From contig QHOM01000104.1 in NCBI GenBank assembly GCA_003218785.1, forward strand, positions 1 through 12,026: a stretch of DNA of 12,026 nucleotides, read 5' to 3'. The position numbers and the translations under genes were made by a program. The notes below the pieces were generated by a model that saw nothing but the letters and a program-made list of their open reading frames with translations, was not told where the DNA came from and ran no database searches. Source of the DNA: Verrucomicrobiota bacterium (GTDB taxonomy: Bacteria; Verrucomicrobiota; Verrucomicrobiia; Chthoniobacterales; UBA10450). Positions 5,137-11,584 of the stretch are shown piece by piece (the first letter of the stretch is position 1; the number at the start of each line of letters is the position of its first letter).

Positions 5137-6434
5137 GTCCTCTTCATCCTGCCCGCGCTCTTCATCATCTTGCGCATCTGACCAAAGCGCCGCAGCAAAT
5201 CGTTTACCTCCGTGACGGTGCAGCCGCTGCCACGCGCAATGCGCTGACGACGCCGCCCATTCAGAATGTCCGGACGCGTCCGCTCTTGGCTCGTCATCGA
5301 AAGCATGATGGCCTCGGTGCGCTTGAGCTGCTTCTCGTCAATAGAGAGGCCTTGGACGTTACTCATGCCGGGCAACATGCCAAGAATATTTTCAAGCGGC
5401 CCCATCTTGCGCATCGTTTTGAACTGCGCCAGAAAATCGTTGAAGTCGAACGAAGCTGTGCGCAGCTTCCGCTCCAAGCGGGCGGCTTCCTCATCATCGA
5501 CTGCTTCGGCCGCTTTTTCGACCAGACCAACCACGTCGCCCATTCCAAGAATCCGCCCGGCCAGTCGGTCAGGAACGAAGAGTTCGAATTGGTCGAGCTT
5601 TTCACCGGTGCCGGCAAATTTGATTGGCCGCCGCGTTACTTCACGCATTGACAATGCCGCGCCGCCGCGCGCGTCGCCGTCGAGTTTGGTCAAAACGATT
5701 CCGGTGATCTTCAACGCATTGTCGAAATGGGTTGCCACGCTGACCGCTTGCTGGCCGGTTGCAGCATCGACCACCAGCAACGTCTCCTGGGGCCGCAAAA
5801 ATTCTTTCAGCTTTTTCAGTTCCTCAACCAGCGCTGCGTCGATTTCCTGGCGACCAGCGGTATCGAAGATGTTGAGGCTATGTCCGCCTGAAGCCGATCG
5901 GTTCTGCCATTCGAGCGCGGCCGCAGCGGCGCGCTGAACATTCTTTTCACCCGGATCGGGAGTGTACACCGGCACGTCAATTTGTTTTCCGAGCGTCGCC
6001 AGTTGCTCAATCGCTGCCGGCCTTTGCAGATCGCAGGCGATTAGAGCCGGCGCATGCCCCTGCTTTTTTAAAAACCGCGCCAGCTTGGCAGAGGAGGTCG
6101 TTTTACCGGAGCCATTAAGTCCGATAATCAAGATCCGGCCCGGCTTCTCTACATTGAGCGGGGCGGCGTCGCCTCCGAGCAATCCCGAGAGCTCATCATG
6201 AAAAATTTTTACTATCTGCTGGCCGGGCGTGATGCTGCGAAGGACAGCTTCGCCTAGCGCCTTTTCTTTGACGCGGGCAACGAATTTCTTGGCAACCTGA
6301 AAATCGACATCAGCCTCCAGCAAAGCCAGACGCACCTGACGCAACGCAGCGTCGATGTTTGATTCGCTGATTGTGCCGTGGCCGCGCAGATCTTTGAAGA
6401 TGTCCTGCAGCTTATCGCTTAGTTGCGAAAACAT
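5106..6434 (-). CDS. ffh: Signal recognition particle protein Ffh
   Basis: Ffh is the SRP54-type GTPase that binds 4.5S RNA and signal sequences and hands nascent membrane proteins to FtsY. The 442 residues contain the N domain (1-~95), P-loop GLNGSGKT (105-112), DLQRPAA (135-141), DTAGR (191-195), TKLDGDARGG (249-258) and GTGEKLDQFE (275-284). The Met-rich M domain follows from about 330 and includes SMTSQERTRPDILNGRRR and the RNA-binding RIARGSGCTVTEV. The C-terminus stops soon after QMRKMMKSAGRM, with a Lys/Leu tail (KRTLKELQKLHR) instead of the usual Gly/Met/Pro-rich end. That tail is written by the TTACAA repeat array. The ATG at 6434 has no Shine-Dalgarno sequence. It is the first gene of the ffh-rpsP-khpA-trmD group. 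Confidence 0.97.
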   Translation of the reverse strand: MFSQLSDKLQDIFKDLRGHGTISESNIDAALRQVRLALLEADVDFQVAKKFVARVKEKALGEAVLRSITPGQQIVKIFHDELSGLLGGDAAPLNVEKPGRILIIGLNGSGKTTSSAKLARFLKKQGHAPALIACDLQRPAAIEQLATLGKQIDVPVYTPDPGEKNVQRAAAAALEWQNRSASGGHSLNIFDTAGRQEIDAALVEELKKLKEFLRPQETLLVVDAATGQQAVSVATHFDNALKITGIVLTKLDGDARGGAALSMREVTRRPIKFAGTGEKLDQFELFVPDRLAGRILGMGDVVGLVEKAAEAVDDEEAARLERKLRTASFDFNDFLAQFKTMRKMGPLENILGMLPGMSNVQGLSIDEKQLKRTEAIMLSMTSQERTRPDILNGRRRQRIARGSGCTVTEVNDLLRRFGQMRKMMKSAGRMKRTLKELQKLHR

Positions 6435-6473
6435 TTCTGGTCACTCTTCTACTCTTAACGAACGGACACTAAT

Positions 6474-6540
6474 CTACAGGCTGTAGTGGCAGGCGTGTCG
6501 TCTGTGAGCGTCTAAGAATTGCAGCCGCCACGGCTGCCTC
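6474..6540. repeat. GTAGC/GCTAC-type palindromic element, copy 3 (degenerate, upstream of ffh)
   Basis: CTACAG G CTGTAG (6474-6486) forms a compact dyad at one end. GCAGCCG (6521-6527) and CGGCTGC (6531-6537) form a 7-bp hairpin with a CCA loop at the other. Between them TCTGTGAGCGTC (6501-6512) is identical to the complement of 4306-4317 in copy 1, which links the copies. It lies 40 bases upstream of the ffh start, in its probable promoter or leader region. Confidence 0.55.
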
Positions 6541-6573
6541 TGCAGAAGAAAACATCGAACGTCCAAAGACCCA

Positions 6574-6606
6574 TTGGTGTTTATTCGTGTTGATTAGTGG
6601 TTAGTC
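6574..6606 (-). repeat. Dispersed GACTAACCACTAAT repeat, copy a
   Basis: Read on the minus strand it begins GACTAACCACTAAT and continues with AACACGAAT and AACAC units. It matches the copy at 11363-11400 at roughly 28 of 33 positions by eye. It lies between ffh and the deacetylase gene. Confidence 0.65.
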
Positions 6607-6649
6607 ATTCACGCGAGACGCGTGTGCTCCCCAAAGTGCCATCGCTAGA

Positions 6650-7900
6650 CTATTTCTTCGGCGTCGGCGTTGATCTTGCCGCCGCAGAGACCGGCGCAGC
6701 GGCGGCTGCCGCTTCGATCCCGAAAGTCCAGTGCGCCTCGACTTTTTTGCCTTCCGCTTTCGCGCTGACAATCACCGTGCACGAGGTTCCGCGCAATTTC
6801 TGAGTCACTTGATAAGAAACGATGCCGGTTTTCGGATCATAACTCACGGGAACGACACCGAGTCCGCTGACCCGCATTTGCACGCTGCCGGGCTCGATTC
6901 CGCCGACGCGGCTGAGATTCGCTTTGATGAGCGGGAGCGCCGTGCGAACGGTGTCGCCATCCGCCGGTTGGGTTGAGAGATCAGCCGCGCCGACTTCAGC
7001 AACTGCGGCTGCGCCCCCGCTGGACGTGCCGATCATCTTGACTGCGTCAACGAATACCTTGGGCTTGTTCGCTTCGATCGCATAACGACCAAGCGAATCG
7101 AGCGGAGAGGTAAAGGTGATGGGCTGGCCGTAAACGGTAAACATCGCTTCGTAACCGGCGTTTCGCGCAAGTTCTTTGACGTGCTCGTTATAATTGCCGA
7201 AGGGCACGGCGAAACAATTCACTTTGATGCCGAGCCGCTGCTCGAGCAGTTCCTTGCAGCCGACGACTTCGTTATGGACCCATTGCTCGTATGCGGGCCC
7301 GGTCAATTTTGTCCTGGTCCTCTTCCCCCCGGGGGCAGCCAGCATTATGTTATGCCCTTCGCGCAAGTCTTGATGCGTCGCGGTATGCGCCTCAATATCG
7401 ATTCCGTTGTCGCGCATGTCGGCAAGCTGTTCCCAGGTGATCGCTTCTCCGCCGCCCAGGCTGCCTCCGCGTACGCCTTCCGTGTAAATGAACATCGTAA
7501 ACGGATATCCGAATTTTTTCATGATCGGCCAGGCGACGTCGTATTGCGATTTCCATCCATCATCGAATGAAATGACCGCGCATCGCGGCGGAATATTTTT
7601 TTCGCCGCGCTTCCACGCCAGCAAATCTTGCAGACTGATTACGGTAATTCCGGCATCTTTGAGTTGTTTCATTTGCGCCTCGAAATCGGTCGGCGTGATC
7701 TCGGTGCCCGGATAGCGAGTGATTTTTGGCGACGGCGCGGCACCAGCAACACCCGGAGCTGGGCTGCCGCCAGCAGTTTCGCCAGCCGCCGCTGGCGATG
7801 AAGTCGCTGGCTCGGAACTCGTGACCGGGCTTGGATGTTTCGTGCACATTGAAAAATTCAATGCCAGGAGGAAAGGCAGAATCGCAAATCGAATCATCAT
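6650..7900 (-). CDS. Exported polysaccharide deacetylase (carbohydrate esterase 4)
   Basis: A NodB-type deacetylase that would remove N- or O-acetyl groups from a cell-wall or exopolysaccharide with a divalent metal. I start it at ATG 7900, giving 416 residues, because MMIRFAILPFLLAL is a signal sequence. A TTG at 7993 would add 31 unlikely residues. A Cys at 19 (FSMC) is only a poor lipobox, so lipoprotein status is uncertain. A Ser/Pro/Ala-Gly linker covers about 24-57. Motif 1 is SFDDGW (111-116) with the catalytic and metal Asp; motif 2 is HTATH (172-176); motif 3 is VPFGNYN (232-238). The last ~120 residues form a separate beta-rich, Ig-like domain ending in an Ala-rich and Pro/Lys tail. 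It is divergent from the amidase gene at 8064. The polymer substrate is not known. Confidence 0.85.
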   Translation of the reverse strand: MMIRFAILPFLLALNFSMCTKHPSPVTSSEPATSSPAAAGETAGGSPAPGVAGAAPSPKITRYPGTEITPTDFEAQMKQLKDAGITVISLQDLLAWKRGEKNIPPRCAVISFDDGWKSQYDVAWPIMKKFGYPFTMFIYTEGVRGGSLGGGEAITWEQLADMRDNGIDIEAHTATHQDLREGHNIMLAAPGGKRTRTKLTGPAYEQWVHNEVVGCKELLEQRLGIKVNCFAVPFGNYNEHVKELARNAGYEAMFTVYGQPITFTSPLDSLGRYAIEANKPKVFVDAVKMIGTSSGGAAAVAEVGAADLSTQPADGDTVRTALPLIKANLSRVGGIEPGSVQMRVSGLGVVPVSYDPKTGIVSYQVTQKLRGTSCTVIVSAKAEGKKVEAHWTFGIEAAAAAAPVSAAARSTPTPKK

Positions 7901-8063
7901 AAAAGAGGTAAAGGCTTTAAGTGCAGCAGCGCAAAAAACAAGTGCTTTTTGTATGTGATCGCCGGAAAATAATCCGGCGGCGGACGGAATCAAAACGCGC
8001 GATACCGAGATCTATCAACAGAAAACTTTTGCTAGAGAAGGGACTTTTTGCTATTTAAGCAGA
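7901..8063. promoter_or_regulatory. Divergent intergenic region between deacetylase and amidase
   Basis: These 163 bases separate two genes that start away from each other, so both promoters should lie here. The stretch next to the amidase is A/T-rich (8021-8060), as expected for a promoter. No -35/-10 pair is good enough to name. Both products act on the cell envelope, so co-regulation is plausible but not shown. Confidence 0.4.
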
Positions 8064-8786
8064 ATGCCGCGCCTGATCAGTCGTACTTTTGCCGTTGGTT
8101 GCGTCACTCTATTGGCTGCTTGCGCGACCGCGCCAAAAACTGCGGTCAAAAACACGAGCAAGACTTTCAGCACCGTTGTAGTGGACGCTGGGCACGGCGG
8201 GAAAGATACCGGTGCCTATCGCCGTTCCGGTCCGCCGGAGAAGATGGCTACACTCGACGTAGCCGAGCGGCTCGACCGCAAGCTGCGCGAATCGCAATTG
8301 AAAACAGTCATGACACGCTCTTCGGATGTTTTCATTCCGCTCGATGAGCGTGTCGCCATCGAAAATTCGCAGAAGAATGCGATCTTCGTCAGTATTCACT
8401 TTAACGATTCACGCCGGCGCGGCATTCACGGCTTTGAGACTTATTATCATTCAGGCGATTCATTCGATCTGGCCTATCGGATCCAATCCGAGCTGATGAC
8501 GATCCCGCACTCGGCCAATCGCGGCGTGCACACTGCGAACTTTCGTGTCTTGCGCCTCGCCTACTATCCGGCGGTCCTGGTGGAGTGCGGATTTCTGAGT
8601 AATCGCTCCGAAGGCAACCAGGCGCGCGATTCTGAATATCGCGAGCTACTAGCGGACAGAATCGCCGAGGCAATTGTCGAGCAACGTTACGGAGCGGGCG
8701 TTTATCGTGGCTCAACCCAGGTAGCCGCGCAGTCGCAACCGGCGAGTACCGGTTCGGATATGTCGCCAGCCTCCGCACACCACTAA
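8064..8786 (+). CDS. N-acetylmuramoyl-L-alanine amidase (Amidase_3), lipoprotein
   Basis: Amidase_3 enzymes are zinc enzymes that cleave the bond between N-acetylmuramic acid and the stem-peptide L-Ala in peptidoglycan, often at cell division. The 240-residue product has a lipoprotein signal peptide ending LLAAC, with the lipidated Cys at 20. The zinc ligands are visible: His44 in DAGHGG, Glu59 in PPEKMATLDVA, and His112 in SIHFND. The catalytic Glu174 is in VLVECGFLSN. The C-terminal ~30 residues are Ser/Gln/Ala-rich and probably disordered. The domain sits almost directly after the lipobox, with no AMIN or SPOR targeting domain, so it is a minimal membrane-anchored amidase. The ATG start gives the signal peptide. 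It is divergent from the deacetylase gene. Confidence 0.92.
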   Translation: MPRLISRTFAVGCVTLLAACATAPKTAVKNTSKTFSTVVVDAGHGGKDTGAYRRSGPPEKMATLDVAERLDRKLRESQLKTVMTRSSDVFIPLDERVAIENSQKNAIFVSIHFNDSRRRGIHGFETYYHSGDSFDLAYRIQSELMTIPHSANRGVHTANFRVLRLAYYPAVLVECGFLSNRSEGNQARDSEYRELLADRIAEAIVEQRYGAGVYRGSTQVAAQSQPASTGSDMSPASAHH

Positions 8787-8825
8787 AACTCTTTCCTGCG
8801 GTTTTTCGCTATTGCGGCGAACGAC

Positions 8826-9007
8826 TAACCACGAATGAACACCAATGGACACTAACGGATGTCTGGATGTTCGATCTCTCCTTCTGTAAAATTCGTGGCC
8901 ATTTGTGGTTCGACCACAAATCGAGACGAATACACATGGACGAAGAAGCGCTTGGCACAAACGCCTCTACAACAAAATTAGTGTTAATTCGTGTTCATTC
9001 GTGGTTA
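8826..9007. repeat. Inverted pair of dispersed CACGAAT/AACAC repeats
   Basis: TAACCACGAATGAACAC at 8826-8842 recurs in perfect inverted form at 8991-9007; similarity continues inward with an ACACTAA block on each side. The 148 bases between hold a third related fragment (ATTCGTGGCCATTTGTGG, 8891-8908) but no gene. The structure fills the gap between the amidase and the MFS gene, which converge here, so the long inverted repeat may act as a convergent transcription barrier. It also looks like an insertion-element relic, but encodes nothing. Confidence 0.65.
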
Positions 9008-9017
9008 AAGGCGATTT

Positions 9018-10250
9018 CTAAAATTCTTTGCCGCGCTCTTCGCGCCCGATCGCGGCGAGCATGATCAGCGCCAAAGAAATCACGAACACGAAAACAGCCA
9101 GCGCTTTCGCGTAATCCGGATGCCCGCTCGCGTCGCGAAAACGGTCGGCCAGCCTTGCTTCAACCACAGCTGTGTTCGCGGCGAATAAATTCCCAAGCTG
9201 ATATGCAAACCCTGGGAAAGTTCCACGCACATCGCCAGGTGAAAGCTCATTTAAATGCACCGGCACAACGCCCCATGCGCCTTGCACCATGAATTGCATG
9301 GCGAACCCGCCAATCACAATAAACGAAAAGCTCCGCGAAAAAACCCATGCCGGAATTAGCAGGCTTCCGAACACCGCCGCCAAAATAATCGAGCGACGCC
9401 GGCCCCATTTTTGCGAGAGATGACCGATAACCGTTCCGCCGCAGATCGCGCCAACGGCGTAAATGATTCCGGTCGCCGCCTTTTGCGTCACTCCGTAATG
9501 CCGTTGTTCGCCGAGGAAGGTTTGATACATGTCCTGGGTGCCGTGTGACCACGCGTTGAATGCGGTCATCAAAAGGATGACGTAAAGAAAAAGAACCCAA
9601 TGCTGTCGCAGGACGGTTAGCACGCTGCGCCAAAAATCAGTCGTCGTCTCTCGCCGGCGCAACCAAACCGGCGATTCCGGCACGCGCGCGCGGACAAAAA
9701 TGACAAGGAACGCCGGGAGCACGCCCGCCACGAACAGCCCGCGCCAGCCGAAGAACGGAAACACCGCCCAGTAAACGACTGCTGCCAGCAGGTAACCGAA
9801 CGCGTAACCTTGTTGCAGAATTCCAGAGAACAATCCGCGCGCGGCGATCGGCAAAGTTTCCATTGCCAGGGACGCGCCCAATCCCCATTCGCCGCCCATG
9901 CCGATCCCGTAGAGCGCGCGAAAAATCAGCAGCCAGGTGTAATTAGGCGAAAAAGCGGTGAGCAATTCCATGGCCGAATAAAAAACGATGTCGATCATGA
10001 GCGGGATGCGCCTCCCGAACCGGTCGCCCAATAGTCCGAACATGAACGCGCCTACCGGACGCATCGCGAGCGTCAACGTGATAGCATAGCTGAGCTTGGC
10101 GACGCTGGTGCCGAAATCGCGCGCCATCACCGTAATCACGAAAGTGAGCAGGAAGAAATCGAACGCGTCCAGCGCCCATCCGAGGAAGCAGGCGACGAAG
10201 GTATTGCGTTGAACGCGATTAAGTGATTTGAAGAGGCGGACCACTTCCAT
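9018..10250 (-). CDS. MFS transporter of the sialate/lactate (SHS) type
   Basis: The 410-residue product is an inner-membrane proton-coupled carrier with about 12 hydrophobic segments. The first helix region reads GWALDAFDFFLL (24-35), as in sialate:H+ symporters (NanT) and Jen1-like monocarboxylate permeases. The MFS loop motif is GLLGDRFGRR (72-81), with RALYGIGMGGEWGLG (111-125) in the first half. Residues 232-244 (NAWSHGTQDMYQT) fit the Jen-family signature N-x-x-[S/T]-H-x-[S/T]-Q-D-x-x-x-T exactly. This points to a carboxylate such as lactate or pyruvate, although sialic acid or another organic acid cannot be excluded. No catabolic gene is next to it. The ATG at 10250 has no Shine-Dalgarno sequence. 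The family call is secure; the substrate is inferred. Confidence 0.9.
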   Translation of the reverse strand: MEVVRLFKSLNRVQRNTFVACFLGWALDAFDFFLLTFVITVMARDFGTSVAKLSYAITLTLAMRPVGAFMFGLLGDRFGRRIPLMIDIVFYSAMELLTAFSPNYTWLLIFRALYGIGMGGEWGLGASLAMETLPIAARGLFSGILQQGYAFGYLLAAVVYWAVFPFFGWRGLFVAGVLPAFLVIFVRARVPESPVWLRRRETTTDFWRSVLTVLRQHWVLFLYVILLMTAFNAWSHGTQDMYQTFLGEQRHYGVTQKAATGIIYAVGAICGGTVIGHLSQKWGRRRSIILAAVFGSLLIPAWVFSRSFSFIVIGGFAMQFMVQGAWGVVPVHLNELSPGDVRGTFPGFAYQLGNLFAANTAVVEARLADRFRDASGHPDYAKALAVFVFVISLALIMLAAIGREERGKEF

Positions 10251-10558
10251 GGCTCAGTCAACTAATTGTCATGTCGGGCGAAGTCGAGATTTCTCTCAGA
10301 AAGGACCCGCGGATCCGCCTACGCCACGCCGCCTTTGCTAAAAGCTCCGGCGAGCCAAGGGCCTACGGCGCGACAGGTATCGCGGATGACTAACCGCTAA
10401 TGAACATGAATGAACACAAATAAAGGATTGGATAAACCGCGGATGACCCGAATGACACGGATGGGCCGCATGAAGCGCGGCGGACAGGCGTTTGACTTCT
10501 CGCAGCTGCCGCACTGTTTGATCTTGAGCGAACCGCGGTTGTAAACCAGAATCGCAAC
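10251..10558. other. Repeat-rich intergenic region upstream of the antitoxin
   Basis: No gene is seen in these 308 bases. Near 10269-10300 there is a stretch of the type TGTCATGTCGGGCGAAGTCG, which resembles widely dispersed intergenic repeats. A GC-rich block with GCCTACGCC/GGCCTACGGCG-like imperfect dyads follows (about 10316-10370). Then come the GACTAACC-type repeat (10388-10426) and a CGCGGATGACCCGAATGACA block (10439-10458, continuing to about 10465). TTGACT at 10492-10497 is a possible -35 for the antitoxin gene, but no good -10 follows. Confidence 0.5.
10388..10426 (+). repeat. Dispersed GACTAACCACTAAT repeat, copy b
   Basis: It begins GACTAACCGCTAATGAAC and continues into TGAATGAACACAAATAA. 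It is the same family as the copies at 6574-6606 (inverted) and 11363-11400. It lies between the MFS start and the antitoxin gene. Confidence 0.65.
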
Positions 10559-10780
10559 ATGATCGCCGAAAAAATTCCCGAACTGAGAACTCTCTCAGCG
10601 GAGGAGAAGCTTATTCTCGTGGGAGAGCTCTGGGATGAGCTTGCTGCTTATCCTGATTCCTTTCCGCCACGGGAGGATCATATCAAGCTGCTTCGGGAGC
10701 GGCTGGAGCATTATCGGCAGCATTCTGATGACGTTGTTGCTTGGGAGCAGGTTAAAGCGCGCATTCTCGCATCGCGATGA
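10559..10780 (+). CDS. Addiction-module antitoxin (Unstab_antitox / PF09720 type)
   Basis: The 73-residue acidic, helical product matches the short putative addiction-module antitoxins that accompany ParE/RelE toxins. It has the typical start EKIPELRTLSAEEKLILVGE, the ELWDELA block (23-29), a PPREDHIKLLRERLEHY section, and the ending VVAWEQVKARIL. It would bind and neutralise the partner toxin and probably repress its own promoter. Its stop overlaps the toxin start (ATGA at 10777-10780), the usual coupling in such pairs. The ATG lacks a Shine-Dalgarno sequence. The reading frame is intact although the toxin is broken. Confidence 0.85.
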   Translation: MIAEKIPELRTLSAEEKLILVGELWDELAAYPDSFPPREDHIKLLRERLEHYRQHSDDVVAWEQVKARILASR

Positions 10781-11077
10781 GTTTGCGCGTCGAGTTCCTC
10801 TCAGGAGCAGACGCCGATTTCCAGGAAATTTTCAACCGATTTGAAGATTATCGACAGGGGTTCGGCGTAGAGTTCATGACAGTCGTTGACGCTACCTTGC
10901 CGCATTGCTGTCTTTCCGGAGATTGCGCCGACTTACCTTGAGAGCATTCGTCGACAGGTGATGCAGAGATTTCCATATGGCATCTTCTATGAACCCGAGC
11001 CAACGCGAATTCTGGTTGCCGCGATTCTCGATTTACGACAGGATGAGCAGCAGATACTCAGGCGAGTCCAGCCCTAA
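10777..11077 (+). pseudogene. ParE/RelE-type toxin gene with a frameshift
   Basis: The frame from ATG 10777 reads MSLRVEFLSGADADFQEIF...EDYRQGFGVEFM and stops after 54 codons at 10939-10941. From about 10886-10905 the toxin continues in the +1 frame as IAVFPEIAPTYLE...MQRFPYGIFYEPE...ILDLRQDEQQILRRVQP, ending with TAA at 11075-11077. Joined, the two parts make a ParE-like toxin of about 100 residues, the expected length, including the typical RRF/QRFPYGIFY strand. The break fits loss of two bases or gain of one near CCGCATTGC (10899-10907). The product would be truncated and non-toxic. A sequencing error or programmed frameshift is possible, but no slippery run is seen. Confidence 0.8.
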
Positions 11078-11142
11078 AGTGGCTAGCGCCTGTGACGGTT
11101 AGCGATTCGAGTCACCGAGGACAGTTTGGTCGTCGATTTGGT

Positions 11143-11342
11143 CACAGATTCACACAGATGAGACCGGCTAAAGGGTCCTGCCCCGCAAAACACGCGAATC
11201 GACGCGAAAATAATAAGAAAATACCACTCGTTTGTTTCGAGTGATTCGTGGGAAACCTGAACGCCTTAGTCTTTATCCGTGCAAATCCGTGTCTATCCGT
11301 GGCTAAATCCTTATCCGGAACGCCACAGATTCACACAGATGA
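11143..11342 (+). repeat. Direct repeats CACAGATTCACACAGATGA
   Basis: The identical 19-mer CACAGATTCACACAGATGA occurs at 11143-11161 and 11324-11342. The second copy runs on into AACACGGATG. Between them, at about 11276-11302, lies a related inverted array of ATCCGTG units (GCAAATCCGTGTCTATCCGT). The units alternate CACAGA and CACGGAT and belong to the same style of degenerate intergenic repeat as the CACGAAT family. Confidence 0.65.
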
Positions 11343-11362
11343 AACACGGATGTTGAAGAGAC

Positions 11363-11400
11363 GACTAACCACTAATTAGCACGAATGAACACAAATAAGG
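11363..11400 (+). repeat. Dispersed GACTAACCACTAAT repeat, copy c
   Basis: It begins GACTAACCACTAATTAGC and continues ACGAATGAACACAAATAAGG. It is the best-conserved member of the family in the window and matches the complement of 6574-6606. Confidence 0.65.
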
Positions 11401-11584
11401 CAAAGAGGATCGCTGAATCGTGAACCGTGCTTCGATGTAACGGTGTAACGTTTTAACGAATCACGTGAGGCGAAGCCTGATCAGCCATTTTCTTCGAGCT
11501 TGGCCTTCGCCTTCGCGCGAATCCGTTCAAACCGTTTGTCATGCCATCAATTCGATGGTCCACTTCTTGCGGTGAAGTTCACCG

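Larger units (their letters stand above)
11078..11584. other. Repeat field between the toxin pseudogene and the response regulator
   Basis: No intact gene is seen in these 507 bases. It is a patchwork of short dispersed repeats: two copies of CACAGATTCACACAGATGA, a (C/T)ATCCGTG array (about 11276-11302), a GACTAACCACTAAT copy, a hairpin CACTCG-TTTGTTT-CGAGTG (11225-11243) and a TAACGGTGTAACG fragment. From 11481 to about 11546 on the minus strand a short Lys/Arg-rich open stretch ends WHDKRFERIRAKAKAKLEEN. It may be a remnant of a lost gene, but it is too short to assign. Confidence 0.5.

Noticed and set aside
5266..5937. 223-codon open frame on the plus strand opposite ffh
   Set aside because: It is a Ser/Arg-rich antisense shadow of ffh, whose motifs are all intact on the minus strand.
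7181..7570. 129-codon open frame on the plus strand inside the deacetylase gene
   Set aside because: It is the antisense of a confirmed deacetylase with all catalytic motifs, and has no family features of its own.
7901..7993. Extended N-terminus of the deacetylase from a TTG
   Set aside because: The extra 31 residues precede a proper signal sequence that starts at the ATG at 7900. Export would be hard to explain with the extension.
8826..9007. Insertion sequence with terminal inverted repeats
   Set aside because: There is no transposase frame between the arms, and the same arm sequence occurs singly elsewhere in the window.
10492..10520. Sigma-70 promoter for the antitoxin gene
   Set aside because: TTGACT is a fair -35 but the sequence 17-18 bases later is not a credible -10.
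11143..11400. Possible CRISPR-like array
   Set aside because: The repeats are few, degenerate, unevenly spaced and in both orientations. No cas gene is present.
11481..11546. Lys/Arg-rich minus-strand open stretch ending KLEEN-Gly
   Set aside because: It is about 22 codons and interrupted upstream. It could be a gene remnant but cannot be assigned or shown to be coding.
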